DNA from: Cellulosimicrobium sp. ES-005
GTDB taxonomy: Bacteria; Actinomycetota; Actinomycetes; Actinomycetales; Cellulomonadaceae
Assembly (NCBI RefSeq): GCF_040448685.1
Contig: NZ_CP159290.1
Location: forward strand, 3,720,001 to 3,784,000
Direction of reading: 5' to 3'
DNA length: 64,000 nucleotides
Shown here: positions 24,377 through 33,614 of the stretch, piece by piece
Layout of the letters: every line of letters starts with the position of its first letter
How positions within the stretch are numbered: position 1 is the stretch's first letter
The notes under the pieces: model-generated
The model's database searches: none
What the model was told of the DNA's origin: nothing
What the model saw: only the letters and a program-made list of their open reading frames with translations
Program-made: the position numbers and the translations under genes

Positions 24377-26104
24377 TTATGATTCAACCGTTGAGAACGC
24401 CCGGTGCTCCTCGATGCCGTAGAGGGACCATGGTGTCGGTGCCCAGGATTCGGGAGGCGCGCCCTCCGGACCGAGTTGGGCGGCGCGCCACCCAGCGTCG
24501 CCGCCCGCAACAAAGGTGATCGTGCGACCGTCGAAATCGTCGTTCTGGATCGCATCGAGTAGCTCAGACCCGTCCTTCACGGTGACAGACGGGGAACAGA
24601 CCCCAACAGGACCGAGGCGGACAGTAAGGCCGGCGATTTCCAGCGCGAAATCAGGCCGCCTTGAGTAAATCGCGTGGGGCCGATCCACAAGCTCGCGAAG
24701 CTCTGAAACTGCCGCCGGATCCGTTGAGTCGCCATCGACCTTTGTGTTGAAGTTCATTTGGGCAGGAAGGAAAACGCACTGCCCGTCGAGGATTCTGCAA
24801 GCCGCGCGCGCGAGCACGCGGTCCATCGGTGTTATCTCCAGGGGAATGATCCTCCTGGTGCCGATGTGATCGAGCAGTTGTTGAAAGTCCCGCGTAAACT
24901 CGCGCAGTATTTCGAGGTCGCTGTCTCGCAGTGCTTTGGTCGGCGCGACATCACCGACAGCGACCAGATTCCCATCCACGCTGATGTCAATTCGGTGGGC
25001 GCGGGTCAACAGGTCATGGTTCAGTGCAAGCGAGTCCCGGGCGTCGCGGACATCGAGCCGATGCACCGAGACGTCGATGTCACAACTACCTGCCGCGCCC
25101 TGCTTGCTCGGTAGCATCCAGTTCATCGTTAGCCCTTGGTAGTAGAGCGCCTTGACCGTGGCCCCTTCGGTGCCCTTGCCCGCGCCCAATACCTGCCCCT
25201 GGTGCGATCCCAGTGACGCTCCTTCCGAGTCAAAGAGCTCTATCTCAAGCGGCCGATCGAACGATCCTTGCGCGACGGGTTCGAAGAGCAAGTCGCCGGA
25301 TCGCGGACCCCACTGGAACGATGGACCGGTTGACTTCTGAGAAACGATCGACTCGCGTGGAATCAACACAGATTCCAACGACCCAAACCTTACGAAGCGG
25401 TCGAACGTCGCCTTGATTTCTGGTGTGAACCGCCCGGCGTCAAACACGACTTCCAATCCTAGTGGCGACTTTTCTGCGGCCTTTGGATGCTTCGCGCGTG
25501 GCATAATCCAAGTTTCTTCGCCGGTGGCGAATATGTCTACGGCCCAATCTGGGTCGAGATTGCTTGCGCGATGTGCAAGCGCTTGGGCGCGCTCGACAAC
25601 CTCTTCGGAGTTTCGCGCCTCAGCTACCTCAATATTGCGGCCCTCAATTTGATCGAGAATATCTTCACGATCCAGATAAGCCACGATGTCAGGGTACTTG
25701 GATAGAAGGAGTTCGAGCTTGGGAAGATCAAGTATTTGGATTCGGGGCGCACTTAAGCCGTCGGGTGCTTCAAGCTTCTCTACCCAGTCGCGCTCGGGAG
25801 GTGTGAGCTGTGACGGGACCACAAGAACCCAGTACCGCGGCTGGTGAGTCGTGACCGCCTTTTCGAATGAGTCTTTAGTCCAGTGCTTCCGACTCTTTGT
25901 GCTCGACTTGAATCCGTCGAGGTAGTGCTTGAACTGATATACGATCTTGTGACGTGGCATCTTAGCGAGAAAGTCCACACCGCCGTCGCCCCCTCGTCCG
26001 TCCGGTGCGAACGTCACCTTGGCCTTCTCGTGCTTCCGTTCCAGCAGAAGGCACAGAGTTCGCTCGAAGGTGGGACGGTCTGTCTTCGCCCAGTCGAATG
26101 CCAT
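24377..26104 (-). CDS. Mrr-like PD-(D/E)xK nuclease protein of unknown system
   Basis: 575 residues from ATG 26104. The first ~60 carry a restriction-endonuclease-like core: FERTLCLLLERKHEKAKVTF (catalytic Glu helix), then GGDGGVDFLAKM and IVYQFKHY, giving the D...QxK arrangement of Mrr-type enzymes. The remaining ~450 residues match nothing I know and hold mixed beta-rich and helical parts. The gene uses more A/T-ending codons than its neighbours, a sign of transfer. No methyltransferase is nearby. It is preceded by three 13-bp tandem GACCCCC-type repeats. A DNA-targeting defence role is an inference from the nuclease core and mobile context. Confidence 0.6.
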   Translation of the reverse strand: MAFDWAKTDRPTFERTLCLLLERKHEKAKVTFAPDGRGGDGGVDFLAKMPRHKIVYQFKHYLDGFKSSTKSRKHWTKDSFEKAVTTHQPRYWVLVVPSQLTPPERDWVEKLEAPDGLSAPRIQILDLPKLELLLSKYPDIVAYLDREDILDQIEGRNIEVAEARNSEEVVERAQALAHRASNLDPDWAVDIFATGEETWIMPRAKHPKAAEKSPLGLEVVFDAGRFTPEIKATFDRFVRFGSLESVLIPRESIVSQKSTGPSFQWGPRSGDLLFEPVAQGSFDRPLEIELFDSEGASLGSHQGQVLGAGKGTEGATVKALYYQGLTMNWMLPSKQGAAGSCDIDVSVHRLDVRDARDSLALNHDLLTRAHRIDISVDGNLVAVGDVAPTKALRDSDLEILREFTRDFQQLLDHIGTRRIIPLEITPMDRVLARAACRILDGQCVFLPAQMNFNTKVDGDSTDPAAVSELRELVDRPHAIYSRRPDFALEIAGLTVRLGPVGVCSPSVTVKDGSELLDAIQNDDFDGRTITFVAGGDAGWRAAQLGPEGAPPESWAPTPWSLYGIEEHRAFSTVES

Positions 26105-26143
26105 GGCGACGAGGATAGCCACTGGCAGGGTTACATCAGCACA

Positions 26144-26182
26144 GACCCCCTAACTTCACCCCCTACAACGACCCCCTACACC
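26144..26182. repeat. three 13-bp iteron-like direct repeats
   Basis: GACCCCCTAACTT (26144), CACCCCCTACAAC (26157) and GACCCCCTACACC (26170) follow each other at exact 13-bp steps, 40 bp upstream of the nuclease start and immediately after the SNF2 helicase stop. They share the GACCCCC word with the palindromes at 27894 and 33869. Operator or replication-iteron function is possible. Confidence 0.65.
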
Positions 26183-26191
26183 CCTACATGC

Positions 26192-27652
26192 TCAACCCCA
26201 CACGCCCATCACCTCGTGCATGAGGATGCGGTCCTGCTCCTCAGCCCACCAATCCCGCCCGCACCGCTCCTCCCGAGGCGCACCAGCCAGCACCTGCGAC
26301 GCCACCGCCTCACGCCCAGCCACCACCCCAGCCTTCCGCCGAGCATCCGGCACGTCCGGCAGAACCGTGTGATGCAGCACCCACGCAAACGACGAACCCA
26401 ACCTCCGGATACGCCCCTCCCGCTGCACCTCACGCGCAGGATTCCAAGAAGAATCCAACGACACCAAGACCCCACACGTCTGAAGATTCAGCCCACGCTC
26501 CAACACCGACGACCCCACCAAAACCCGCGGCCCCACCGGATCACGAAACGCAGCCACCGCGCTTGCACGCCCCGCGCGATCCACGCCACCATCCACTCGA
26601 ACAAACGACACACCCACCGAACGCAGACGTTCACACACCACATTCAACACATCCTGAAATTCCGAATACACAATCACCTTCGGAGTCTGGTGATAGTCAG
26701 CAGTCGTAACGAGACGTATGAACTCATTCGCTGTCGCGGAGCTGCCTGCGACGTACCGGGCGGCCTTGGCTCGCTTCTGGTGGCCGTGGAGTCCGGGCAT
26801 GGTGGCGTACCGGTCGTGCTGCTTCTGCTGGGGTGGGGTGAGCGGCACGAATGTGGTCTTGCGAACCAGGGTCGGGAGCGAAAGGCCGATGTCCTCGGCG
26901 GTGCGGCGGAGCGTCACGCCTCTGAGGTACTCGCGTAGGCGCGTCTCGGCGCCGGGGAGGAATCCGACGGCGCGGGGTGGCATGGGATCACCGAGGATGT
27001 TCGTCCCGGTGGGTGCCCATTCGACGAACTCGCGGTCGAACGTCTCCTGATCCCAGAGGTTGGGTGTGCCGACGGCGGCGAGGGCGGCCCATGTCTCGGG
27101 GGGCACGGTCTCGACGGGGGTGGCTGTGAGGCCGATGCACCGGTGGGCGCGGGCTGACAGGGTGCGGACGGCTTCCCAGTTCGTCTTGCCACCCTTCACA
27201 GCCATGATTTCGTCCAGCACCAGGATGTGGGGTCGCCAGTGCGACACGAGAGCGGTGTCGAGGCGGGTGCGGAGCGTGTCGTAGGAGATGACGACGACGT
27301 GCAGGTTGGCGGCGAGGGCCGCCCACTCCTGGGTGGCCTTCTTGGATGGGTTGGTGGACCACGCGCGGTGGGTGGATGCGTCGATGGTGAGGTTGGGCAG
27401 GAGGCGCCGCAGCTCGTCGAGAGTCTGGTTGATGAGCGAGGCGTCGGTGACCCAAACGACGGCCGGGCCGTCGGGTCGGCCCGGTGCCGAGAACGTGCCG
27501 TGGTGGGAGGCGCGCTCGATGACGAGCGCAGCCTGGATGGTCTTTCCTAGGCCGACCTCGTCGGCCAGGATCGCGCGGGGGTGGGTGTCGAGGAAGTCGG
27601 CACCCGCGACCTGGTGCGGGTGGGGGACGACGCCGAACGTCTGGTTGGTCAT
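26192..27652 (-). CDS. SNF2-family DNA helicase/translocase
   Basis: Superfamily-2 ATPase of the SNF2 type, 486 residues from ATG 27652. The Q-like start is PHPHQVAGADFL. Motif I is ADEVGLGKTIQAALV, motif II LDEIMAVK (DEIM instead of DEAH), motif III GLTATPVE, and motif VI QREGRIRRLG near residue 425. It is compact and has no attached nuclease, chromodomain or zinc domain. Similar stand-alone SNF2 helicases occur in actinophages and plasmids. In this element it probably works in replication or DNA processing with the winged-helix protein, or with the nearby nuclease; neither is shown by the sequence. Confidence 0.85.
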   Translation of the reverse strand: MTNQTFGVVPHPHQVAGADFLDTHPRAILADEVGLGKTIQAALVIERASHHGTFSAPGRPDGPAVVWVTDASLINQTLDELRRLLPNLTIDASTHRAWSTNPSKKATQEWAALAANLHVVVISYDTLRTRLDTALVSHWRPHILVLDEIMAVKGGKTNWEAVRTLSARAHRCIGLTATPVETVPPETWAALAAVGTPNLWDQETFDREFVEWAPTGTNILGDPMPPRAVGFLPGAETRLREYLRGVTLRRTAEDIGLSLPTLVRKTTFVPLTPPQQKQHDRYATMPGLHGHQKRAKAARYVAGSSATANEFIRLVTTADYHQTPKVIVYSEFQDVLNVVCERLRSVGVSFVRVDGGVDRAGRASAVAAFRDPVGPRVLVGSSVLERGLNLQTCGVLVSLDSSWNPAREVQREGRIRRLGSSFAWVLHHTVLPDVPDARRKAGVVAGREAVASQVLAGAPREERCGRDWWAEEQDRILMHEVMGVWG

Positions 27653-28027
27653 GGGTTCCTTACGGGTGTGTGGGCACGCGCGTGCCGCGTGCCGCCGACC
27701 ATGTAGTGGCGTCGCGTGGGCGCGACGCTGTAGGCCGTGACGGTGGGTGGTGGGGGAGCGGCGGCTCCGCCGGCCGCTCTGATTCCCGTGACGGGATGGG
27801 TCGAGGTAGCGGCTTCGCCGCTTGACCCGGGACGGTGATGGGTGGCCCCAAGACACACCCATCACCTTGTGGTCCGCGACCGGTCCCGGAGATGACCCCC
27901 AGAATTGGGGGTCTATCTAACATGTAGTTCTACATAGAGTGAATCTCTTTGGGGAGATTCACTATGGAGAGATTAGTGGGCAGATTCTGGGGGTGATCTT
28001 CTACCCCGATTTTGGGGGTGATCCCCG
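27653..28027. other. structured AT-rich intergenic region: candidate origin/control region
   Basis: No gene is seen in these 375 bp, but they are full of structure. At 27834-27866 there is an 11-bp stem (GGTGATGGGTG/CACCCATCACC). At 27894-27913 lies the palindrome GACCCCC-N6-GGGGGTC. At 27922-27935 there is a small ATGTA/TACAT repeat. At 27938-27963 a 10-bp inverted repeat (AGTGAATCTC/GAGATTCACT) sits in an AT-rich island. Direct copies of GGGGGTGATC are at 27989 and 28014. It is flanked by a winged-helix gene and an SNF2 helicase gene, as expected for a replication origin, though promoter control of the helicase is equally possible. Confidence 0.45.
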
Positions 28028-28396
28028 CTAGGGGGTGGTGAGGACGTACACGAGCTTGCGCCGATCGAGTGCCTGGAGCTCCGACACCTCGGGGTAGTCG
28101 CGGGGGTTCACGGCCACGAGGAACCCCCAGTCGCGGAGTTTGCGGATGGAGGCCTCGGCGGACTTGCCCCGCCCGCCGGCGGAGAGCCCCATCCGGTCGT
28201 CGATGGTCTTGTTCCCCGCCCAGATCGGACGCCCCGGGTTGGACGAGTCGGCGTATGTGACGAGCACGGCGGCGGTCCCGAGCAGCGTGGGCGACTTGTT
28301 TGGCACGCGGTGGTCGCGGAGCTTCGTGAGCCAGACGAGCGGCTGGACCGCCCGCCGGTCGGCCTCGGTGCGGGACGTCTTCTTCGGGGCGGTCAA
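28028..28396 (-). CDS. winged-helix (HTH_36-like) DNA-binding protein
   Basis: A 122-residue basic protein. The TTG start at 28396 overlaps the TGA of the giant gene by four bases (TTGA), so it is translationally coupled. The segment TLLGTAAVLVTYADSSNPGR then IDDRMGLSAGGRGKSAEASI and RKLRDWGFLVAVNP is a winged helix of the kind found at the front of plasmid and phage replication initiators. It could be a short replication or control protein. The iteron-like motifs at 27894-28023 lie directly beyond its 3' end. Confidence 0.55.
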   Translation of the reverse strand: MTAPKKTSRTEADRRAVQPLVWLTKLRDHRVPNKSPTLLGTAAVLVTYADSSNPGRPIWAGNKTIDDRMGLSAGGRGKSAEASIRKLRDWGFLVAVNPRDYPEVSELQALDRRKLVYVLTTP

Positions 28397-31300
28397 CCGA
28401 TCACCACCTCTGCCGACAGGTCGTCTGCGGCGATCGTGCGGTTCACCATCTGCTCGAACCCCACGTCCTCAGCGGCGAGTGCCTGGACCCACTCGGCCCA
28501 GACCTCAGCGAGTCCGGAGTCCTCGGCCTTCTGAGAGTCCAGCGACGAGATACCGAGTTGTGCCATGGCATCGCGCATCATCTTGCGCGTTTCCAGGTAG
28601 AGGTCGAGTTGCTTCATGTCGGATCGGCCGGCCAGGGACTTGTTGTCCCGGATCGCGGTGCCCATGGTCGACAGGAACCGGACCGCGTTGTCGCCCGTGA
28701 AACCGGACTCGTACGCGTCAGCCCATGCGGGGTTCTCCCGCTTCAGGTCTGACAGGAACTGCGCCTTGACTTCTCGGACACTCTCCGCCCCCTTGGAGCG
28801 GATCGTCAGTCCGGCGTCCTCCAGTTGGAGGTTCATCTCCGTGGAGAACTTGTTCCACTCGGCCCAGCCCTTCGAGACCTGAACCTCGTTGTACGCGTCC
28901 CCCGGGTCCTTGATCGTGCGCCACGTCTTCGACGTGCCCACACCGATCTTCTGACGCTTCTGCTGCTGGTACGCCCCCTGGGAGAACTCACCCCCCAGGT
29001 TCGCCGCACCAGCGAACGCCCACCCGTACTCGGGTGTCTGCGCGACCAGGTCCCGGTACTTCTTCACCTCGTCCATCGCGGCATCCGACGCACGCACCCC
29101 CGTCTCGTTCAGAGACAGCGAGATGGTCATGTCGAAATAGTCCGGGTAGTCCTCACGGAAACGATCCTCCGCGTCAGACCCGTACTCCTCGATGTACCGG
29201 TTCCACTCCTGCCGGTACCACTCCAACCGGCCCTGAGGGCTGGTGGAGAACGGTGCCTGCGAGCCGAACGCCTTCATGATGTAGAAGTTCCGGGTTCGGC
29301 GGGCGACGAGGGACATGGTGTCGGCCTTCGCCTTGGGCTCGCTCTCGCCCGTGGTCTGGGCCTGCATCTCCTCGGCCAGGAGCTGCGCGTAGGTCTGCGC
29401 GAACCGGTCTTCGCTCATGGACTGGTCGATGGCGGTGCGCGCGTTGCGCACCCACTGGGGTAGCGCCTGCTCGGCTGGGCTGTCGGCCGTGGGGCCGTAG
29501 GGGAGGAGCCACTTCCCGATGGGGTGATCGGCCCACTCGCTGGGCAACGCCTGCACCAGCGCCTCGTTTGCCGGGATCGACAGCAGCGGACCGGGTCCCG
29601 GGAGCCAGAACGGTTCACCCTGGAAGATGACGTTCATCGACCCCTTGGACACGCGCACGTTGTCGTCGACACCGGCCCAGTCAGCGAGAGCCCTCGGGAT
29701 CGGGATGTGGATGTACCCCTTCGTCGGGTCGGCCTCGTGGCCGATCACCTCACCCAGGGACCCATCCTCGTTGACGCGCACCACGTCGCCGTTCGGCAGG
29801 ATGCGGTTACCGTCCTCGTCCGTCACCTCGAACATCTTGTTCGGAGCCTGGTACGCCTTCAGCATCAGAGGCGCAGCCTCCCAATGCTCACCGAAGATGC
29901 GAGCCCACTTCGACATCGTGTCTTCCCACGCCGAATAGAACGGCATCAGGAACCGCATGTGGTAACCCAGGTTCGACTGCCTCGACGTGTCGAACATGAC
30001 CTTCGCCACGTCACGACGAGCCAAGATGTCCGCACGGTTGCGGAGCTGGTGCACCTCGGCGCGGGTGAGGGTGGCGGACTCTCGGCCGGTCTGGGAGATG
30101 AGGTGTTCGAGGCGTCGGGAGAAGGCGTCACGATAGAAGGGGTGGCGGCCCATGACGGTCTCGGGGATCTCGGCGGCGTACTTGAAGTAGGTGCTGCGTG
30201 CCTTGTTGTAGCCGTTGACGAGGGGGTTGCCCTGGTCGATGGCTTCCTTCAGGTTGTGGGGCACGACGGGTCGCGGCGTCCCTTCGGGAAAGGCGACGTC
30301 GATGTCGTCAGCGCGGAGGTTGCCGGCAATGGCGCGGTTGCGAATCTCCTCGGTGGGGAGGAGCGCGTCCACGTGCTCACGCTGGGCGTTGAGCAGGTCG
30401 AGTTCGCTGAGCCACTTGGTCTCGCCCTGCTGGTTCGTGGCGAACGCGGCCCAGTACTCGCGTCCTTCTGGGGTCTCGCGCATCCATGCGAGGAGCGTCT
30501 GGTCGTCGGCTCCGCCGGCCAGCGACTTCAGGACGTGGTCGTTGCGCACGTGCCGGTTCACCGCATCCAGGTAGGCGTCAGCCCACGCGGGGTTCTTGGC
30601 GTCGACGAGCGCGTAGCGACCGGAGCTTCGGAGGCTACGGAGCGCGAGGGTCCGGCGCGTGTCCATCAGCCCGAGGATCGACGCACGAGCGTCGGTGAGG
30701 TCGTGCACCCGGGTGTAGGCCTCCTGGCCGCCCATGTACGGGTCGGTGATGGACGGGGCGGTGAACTCCCCGGTCTTGACGTCGAGGCCCGCCGTCGAAC
30801 CCTGGAAGGCCTTCAGGTCCGTCTTCCCGCGGCGAACCGAGCCCTCGATGTCGGGGCGCTCCACCTTGAAGTCGTCCAGCGTCTTGTCCACGATCGCCTG
30901 CTGGCGTGCCCGCTCCGCGGTCGCGGCCTTCAGGCGCTTGCCCGACAGCGCCGGGATCGTCTCGTCCAGTTCCTCCAGGCGGGCGTGCGCCAGCATCTTC
31001 TGCTGGAACAGCTCGACGGCAGCCTTATCGACGCGCTCCAGATTGCGGAGGCTGTTCCCGAGCCCGCGCATGGCGGTCAGGCCGTGACGCATCACGCCGA
31101 TGTGCGCGAGCGCACGAGCCTGCGTGTCGACCTGGACGCGGACGGGGTAGCCGAGGGGACGCAGTAGCGCGACGAACTTCCAGAGGTCATTGAAGGAGGC
31201 AAGGCCCGCCTCCGCCCACTGGTATGCGCCGGTCGCGGTCTTGCGGATCATGCCGGGCGTGAGCCTGGTCCCGAGTGCGTTGTCGACCGCCTTCCAGTCC

Positions 31301-33228
31301 ACGACGGATACGACGTCCTGGAACTGGGACGTCGCGACGGACCGCGCGAGTTCGTCGGTTAGGGCGTAGATGCCATCGTCGGAGGCGATGGTGGTTGCGC
31401 GCTCCGCGTCCAGCGCCTGCTTGGCGCTGAGACCAAGTCGCGCCATCTCCTCGTTGCGTCGTCCGACGATGTCGCGCACGGCCCAACGGATTTCGGGTGC
31501 GCTCACACCGTTCCGGCCGCCATGACGCACGACCATGTAGTCCTCCGCGAACTTGTTGAAGTCGCGCACCACCTCGTGCCGCTGCGTACGGGCCAGGCCC
31601 GGGTCGACCGCGGACCGAGCCGAGACAAACCGGTCACGGAACTCCGCCAGCGCACCCAGCGCGGCGTCGTTCTTGTCCTTGCGGAGCATGCGCTCCACAC
31701 GACCCGTCGCCGCCTCGAACCCCTCGTAGGCATCATCTGACGAGAGCTTCAGCGTCTGCGGGATGTGACGCCCCGCGACCAGGTGCACCGGGTGCAGGGC
31801 CGGCGAACCCGCCAACGTCTTCACAACAGACGCCGCGTTGCGGTCCGCGCGGAACGACGCCACCATGCCGGGCGTCTCGCGCACCGTCGCAGCCTGCCCG
31901 CGCTTCACCGTCGCAGAGACCGCGTCCACACCCAGGCCACCAGTGCCCGAGTCGATCACACGCTGAATCGCACCCAGCTCGTCACGAATCTGCTGCTGCT
32001 GGAGGTCCACCTGGCGCTGCACGAGGGTGTCCTTGTCCAGCAGGGCGAGGGAGTCCTTGTGCGAGATGGCGGGGTTGCCCAGAATCTCGGCCGCCGCTGT
32101 GTCGGCGTTGGGGCCCACCATGCGCTCCAACTCCAGGGACAGCATGTCGGACCGGTCGCGCAGCGTCGACAGGGCCTTCCGGTCTCCGGCGCCCGCGTAG
32201 ATCACCTGATCCATCAGGTTCTTCGCGTCCGCCTCGTCCGCGCCGACCTCGCGGGCGCGGCGCATCATGAACGCCACCGCCCCCGCATCCGTGGTCTGCG
32301 AAATCAGCGGGTCCTTCGCCACGGCGGCGAGGCCGCCGGGCTGGTTCAGGACGTCGTAGTACCGGTCCGTGGTCCGCTCCACAGCGGACTGGAAGCGGTT
32401 CGCCTTGAACGACCCGGCCTCGACCGTCTCCGTTGCGGCACGGTTCAGGCGGGAAGCGTTCGCGGCAGCCGCCACGTCCACGGCGTCGATCGATCGGGCA
32501 GCCGTGGCGATCTTGGAACCGCCCGCGGTCGCCAGGACCAGCGGGTCGGCGTAGATGTTGAACGCGGCGTCCGCGATCCCCGTAACCCACTTCTGGCCCC
32601 CGCCACCGAAATACTCGGCACGCGCACCGACCAACGCAGGGTCGTCCAGCAGCGGCAGGGCCGTGCGGCCAGTGCGGGGGTCGAACGAACCAGCGTTCTC
32701 ACCCTCAGGCTGGAACGCAGCACGACCCTGCTCCCACACGGCCTGCGCCACCGACGACTCGTTCTGCAACTCCTGCGACCAGTAGTTCTCGCGGAACTCC
32801 GGGTCCGTGAACGCGAACCCCGGCAGCACCGCACCCAACGACTGCAACGCGTTGACCGGGCCGCCCTGCGTCATCTGGTCGTTCTGGTAGCGGAAGGCCG
32901 CGCCGTAGTAGTCGCCCGTCCAGCGCACCGGGGCACCCATGGCCTCCAGAAGCCAGTTCCCCGCACCATCCGAGCGGAGCTCAGGGTTCGCCGCGACCTT
33001 CGCCTGCTCCCGCTGGAACGACGCCTGGGCGCCAGCGCCCTCGAACGACTGCCGCAGCGTCGGCTGCCGGACACCGAAGAACGACGAACCCTGCGCCAGC
33101 CCTCCGGCTGTCCGCGCCTGGTCCTGGTCTCGGGTGACCTTGGCGATTCCGATGGACGCACCGAGGGGTGCGCCGGCCTCGAAGGCGGCGCCGATTCGGG
33201 TCATGAGGTCGTGCTTTTTGGCAGGCAA
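28393..33228 (-). CDS. giant phage-like protein (about 1,611 residues)
   Basis: The largest gene of the window. A TTG at 33228 with GGAGG seven bases upstream is the best start (ATG 33204 is possible). The protein is soluble, helix-rich and Ala/Asp/Arg/Gln-rich, with no signal peptide. A semi-hydrophobic part (KWVTGIADAAFNIYADPLVL) lies near residue 215, heptad-like helices fill 250-1050, MRFLMPFYSAWEDTMSKWA is near 1090 and FWLPGPGPLLSIPANEALVQ near 1206. Overall size and the MPFYSAW-type region recall internal virion/ejection or polyvalent proteins of phages; this is my impression, not a match. No peptidase, transglycosylase or polymerase motif was found. It lies downstream of xis-like and Cys4 genes and is coupled to the winged-helix gene. 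Confidence 0.7.
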   Translation of the reverse strand: MPAKKHDLMTRIGAAFEAGAPLGASIGIAKVTRDQDQARTAGGLAQGSSFFGVRQPTLRQSFEGAGAQASFQREQAKVAANPELRSDGAGNWLLEAMGAPVRWTGDYYGAAFRYQNDQMTQGGPVNALQSLGAVLPGFAFTDPEFRENYWSQELQNESSVAQAVWEQGRAAFQPEGENAGSFDPRTGRTALPLLDDPALVGARAEYFGGGGQKWVTGIADAAFNIYADPLVLATAGGSKIATAARSIDAVDVAAAANASRLNRAATETVEAGSFKANRFQSAVERTTDRYYDVLNQPGGLAAVAKDPLISQTTDAGAVAFMMRRAREVGADEADAKNLMDQVIYAGAGDRKALSTLRDRSDMLSLELERMVGPNADTAAAEILGNPAISHKDSLALLDKDTLVQRQVDLQQQQIRDELGAIQRVIDSGTGGLGVDAVSATVKRGQAATVRETPGMVASFRADRNAASVVKTLAGSPALHPVHLVAGRHIPQTLKLSSDDAYEGFEAATGRVERMLRKDKNDAALGALAEFRDRFVSARSAVDPGLARTQRHEVVRDFNKFAEDYMVVRHGGRNGVSAPEIRWAVRDIVGRRNEEMARLGLSAKQALDAERATTIASDDGIYALTDELARSVATSQFQDVVSVVDWKAVDNALGTRLTPGMIRKTATGAYQWAEAGLASFNDLWKFVALLRPLGYPVRVQVDTQARALAHIGVMRHGLTAMRGLGNSLRNLERVDKAAVELFQQKMLAHARLEELDETIPALSGKRLKAATAERARQQAIVDKTLDDFKVERPDIEGSVRRGKTDLKAFQGSTAGLDVKTGEFTAPSITDPYMGGQEAYTRVHDLTDARASILGLMDTRRTLALRSLRSSGRYALVDAKNPAWADAYLDAVNRHVRNDHVLKSLAGGADDQTLLAWMRETPEGREYWAAFATNQQGETKWLSELDLLNAQREHVDALLPTEEIRNRAIAGNLRADDIDVAFPEGTPRPVVPHNLKEAIDQGNPLVNGYNKARSTYFKYAAEIPETVMGRHPFYRDAFSRRLEHLISQTGRESATLTRAEVHQLRNRADILARRDVAKVMFDTSRQSNLGYHMRFLMPFYSAWEDTMSKWARIFGEHWEAAPLMLKAYQAPNKMFEVTDEDGNRILPNGDVVRVNEDGSLGEVIGHEADPTKGYIHIPIPRALADWAGVDDNVRVSKGSMNVIFQGEPFWLPGPGPLLSIPANEALVQALPSEWADHPIGKWLLPYGPTADSPAEQALPQWVRNARTAIDQSMSEDRFAQTYAQLLAEEMQAQTTGESEPKAKADTMSLVARRTRNFYIMKAFGSQAPFSTSPQGRLEWYRQEWNRYIEEYGSDAEDRFREDYPDYFDMTISLSLNETGVRASDAAMDEVKKYRDLVAQTPEYGWAFAGAANLGGEFSQGAYQQQKRQKIGVGTSKTWRTIKDPGDAYNEVQVSKGWAEWNKFSTEMNLQLEDAGLTIRSKGAESVREVKAQFLSDLKRENPAWADAYESGFTGDNAVRFLSTMGTAIRDNKSLAGRSDMKQLDLYLETRKMMRDAMAQLGISSLDSQKAEDSGLAEVWAEWVQALAAEDVGFEQMVNRTIAADDLSAEVVIG

Positions 33229-33368
33229 GAGTGGTCCTCCGTGTTGTCGGGGAGTGTGCGGGCACGCCAAAGGCCCGCGAATTGCTGTCTGTACGGCTCT
33301 CTGGTGCGCGTCTCAGCGCATCCGGGTATCTGCGGTGCCCCGAACGCTGGCGCGCACTTTCAAACTCA

Positions 33369-33614
33369 TCAGCGCTGTGCGTTTGAGAGCGAGCGCCAGC
33401 CGTTGGCGCGCTCGCGAGGGAATCTGTCGACCTTGGGTCGGCAGGTGGGGCAGGGCTCGTGCTGGAGTGAGGTGTAGCCGAGCTGGTGGCCGTAGGCGGC
33501 CTGGCTGGCGCAACGGTTGCAGAGGCCGTTGGCGAGGTAGAGGTTCTTGATCCGCTCCCAGTTCCGAGCCTGGGAGGGGGTCTCGTGCTGCTTCTGGCGG
33601 GCCGTCTCCGTCAT
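33369..33614 (-). CDS. small Cys4 zinc-binding protein
   Basis: An 81-residue basic protein with two CxxC knuckles: LCNRCASQAAYGHQLG and CPTCRPKVDRF. The ATG overlaps the TGA of the xis-like gene (ATGA), so the two are translated together. The spacing of the cysteine pairs (about 23 residues) resembles small phage zinc proteins that bind nucleic acid. The giant gene follows after 140 bp containing a GCGGGC/GCCCGC hairpin. The exact role is unknown. Confidence 0.6.
   Translation of the reverse strand: MTETARQKQHETPSQARNWERIKNLYLANGLCNRCASQAAYGHQLGYTSLQHEPCPTCRPKVDRFPRERANGWRSLSNAQR

Noticed and set aside
24377-27652. Restriction-modification system
   Set aside because: Nuclease and helicase are present but no DNA methyltransferase or specificity subunit is encoded in the element.
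28558-33477. Plus-strand open frames antisense to the giant gene
   Set aside because: They follow the reverse complement of the minus-strand codons, have Arg/Leu/Val-biased composition and no RBS; the minus-strand frame is continuous for 1,611 codons.
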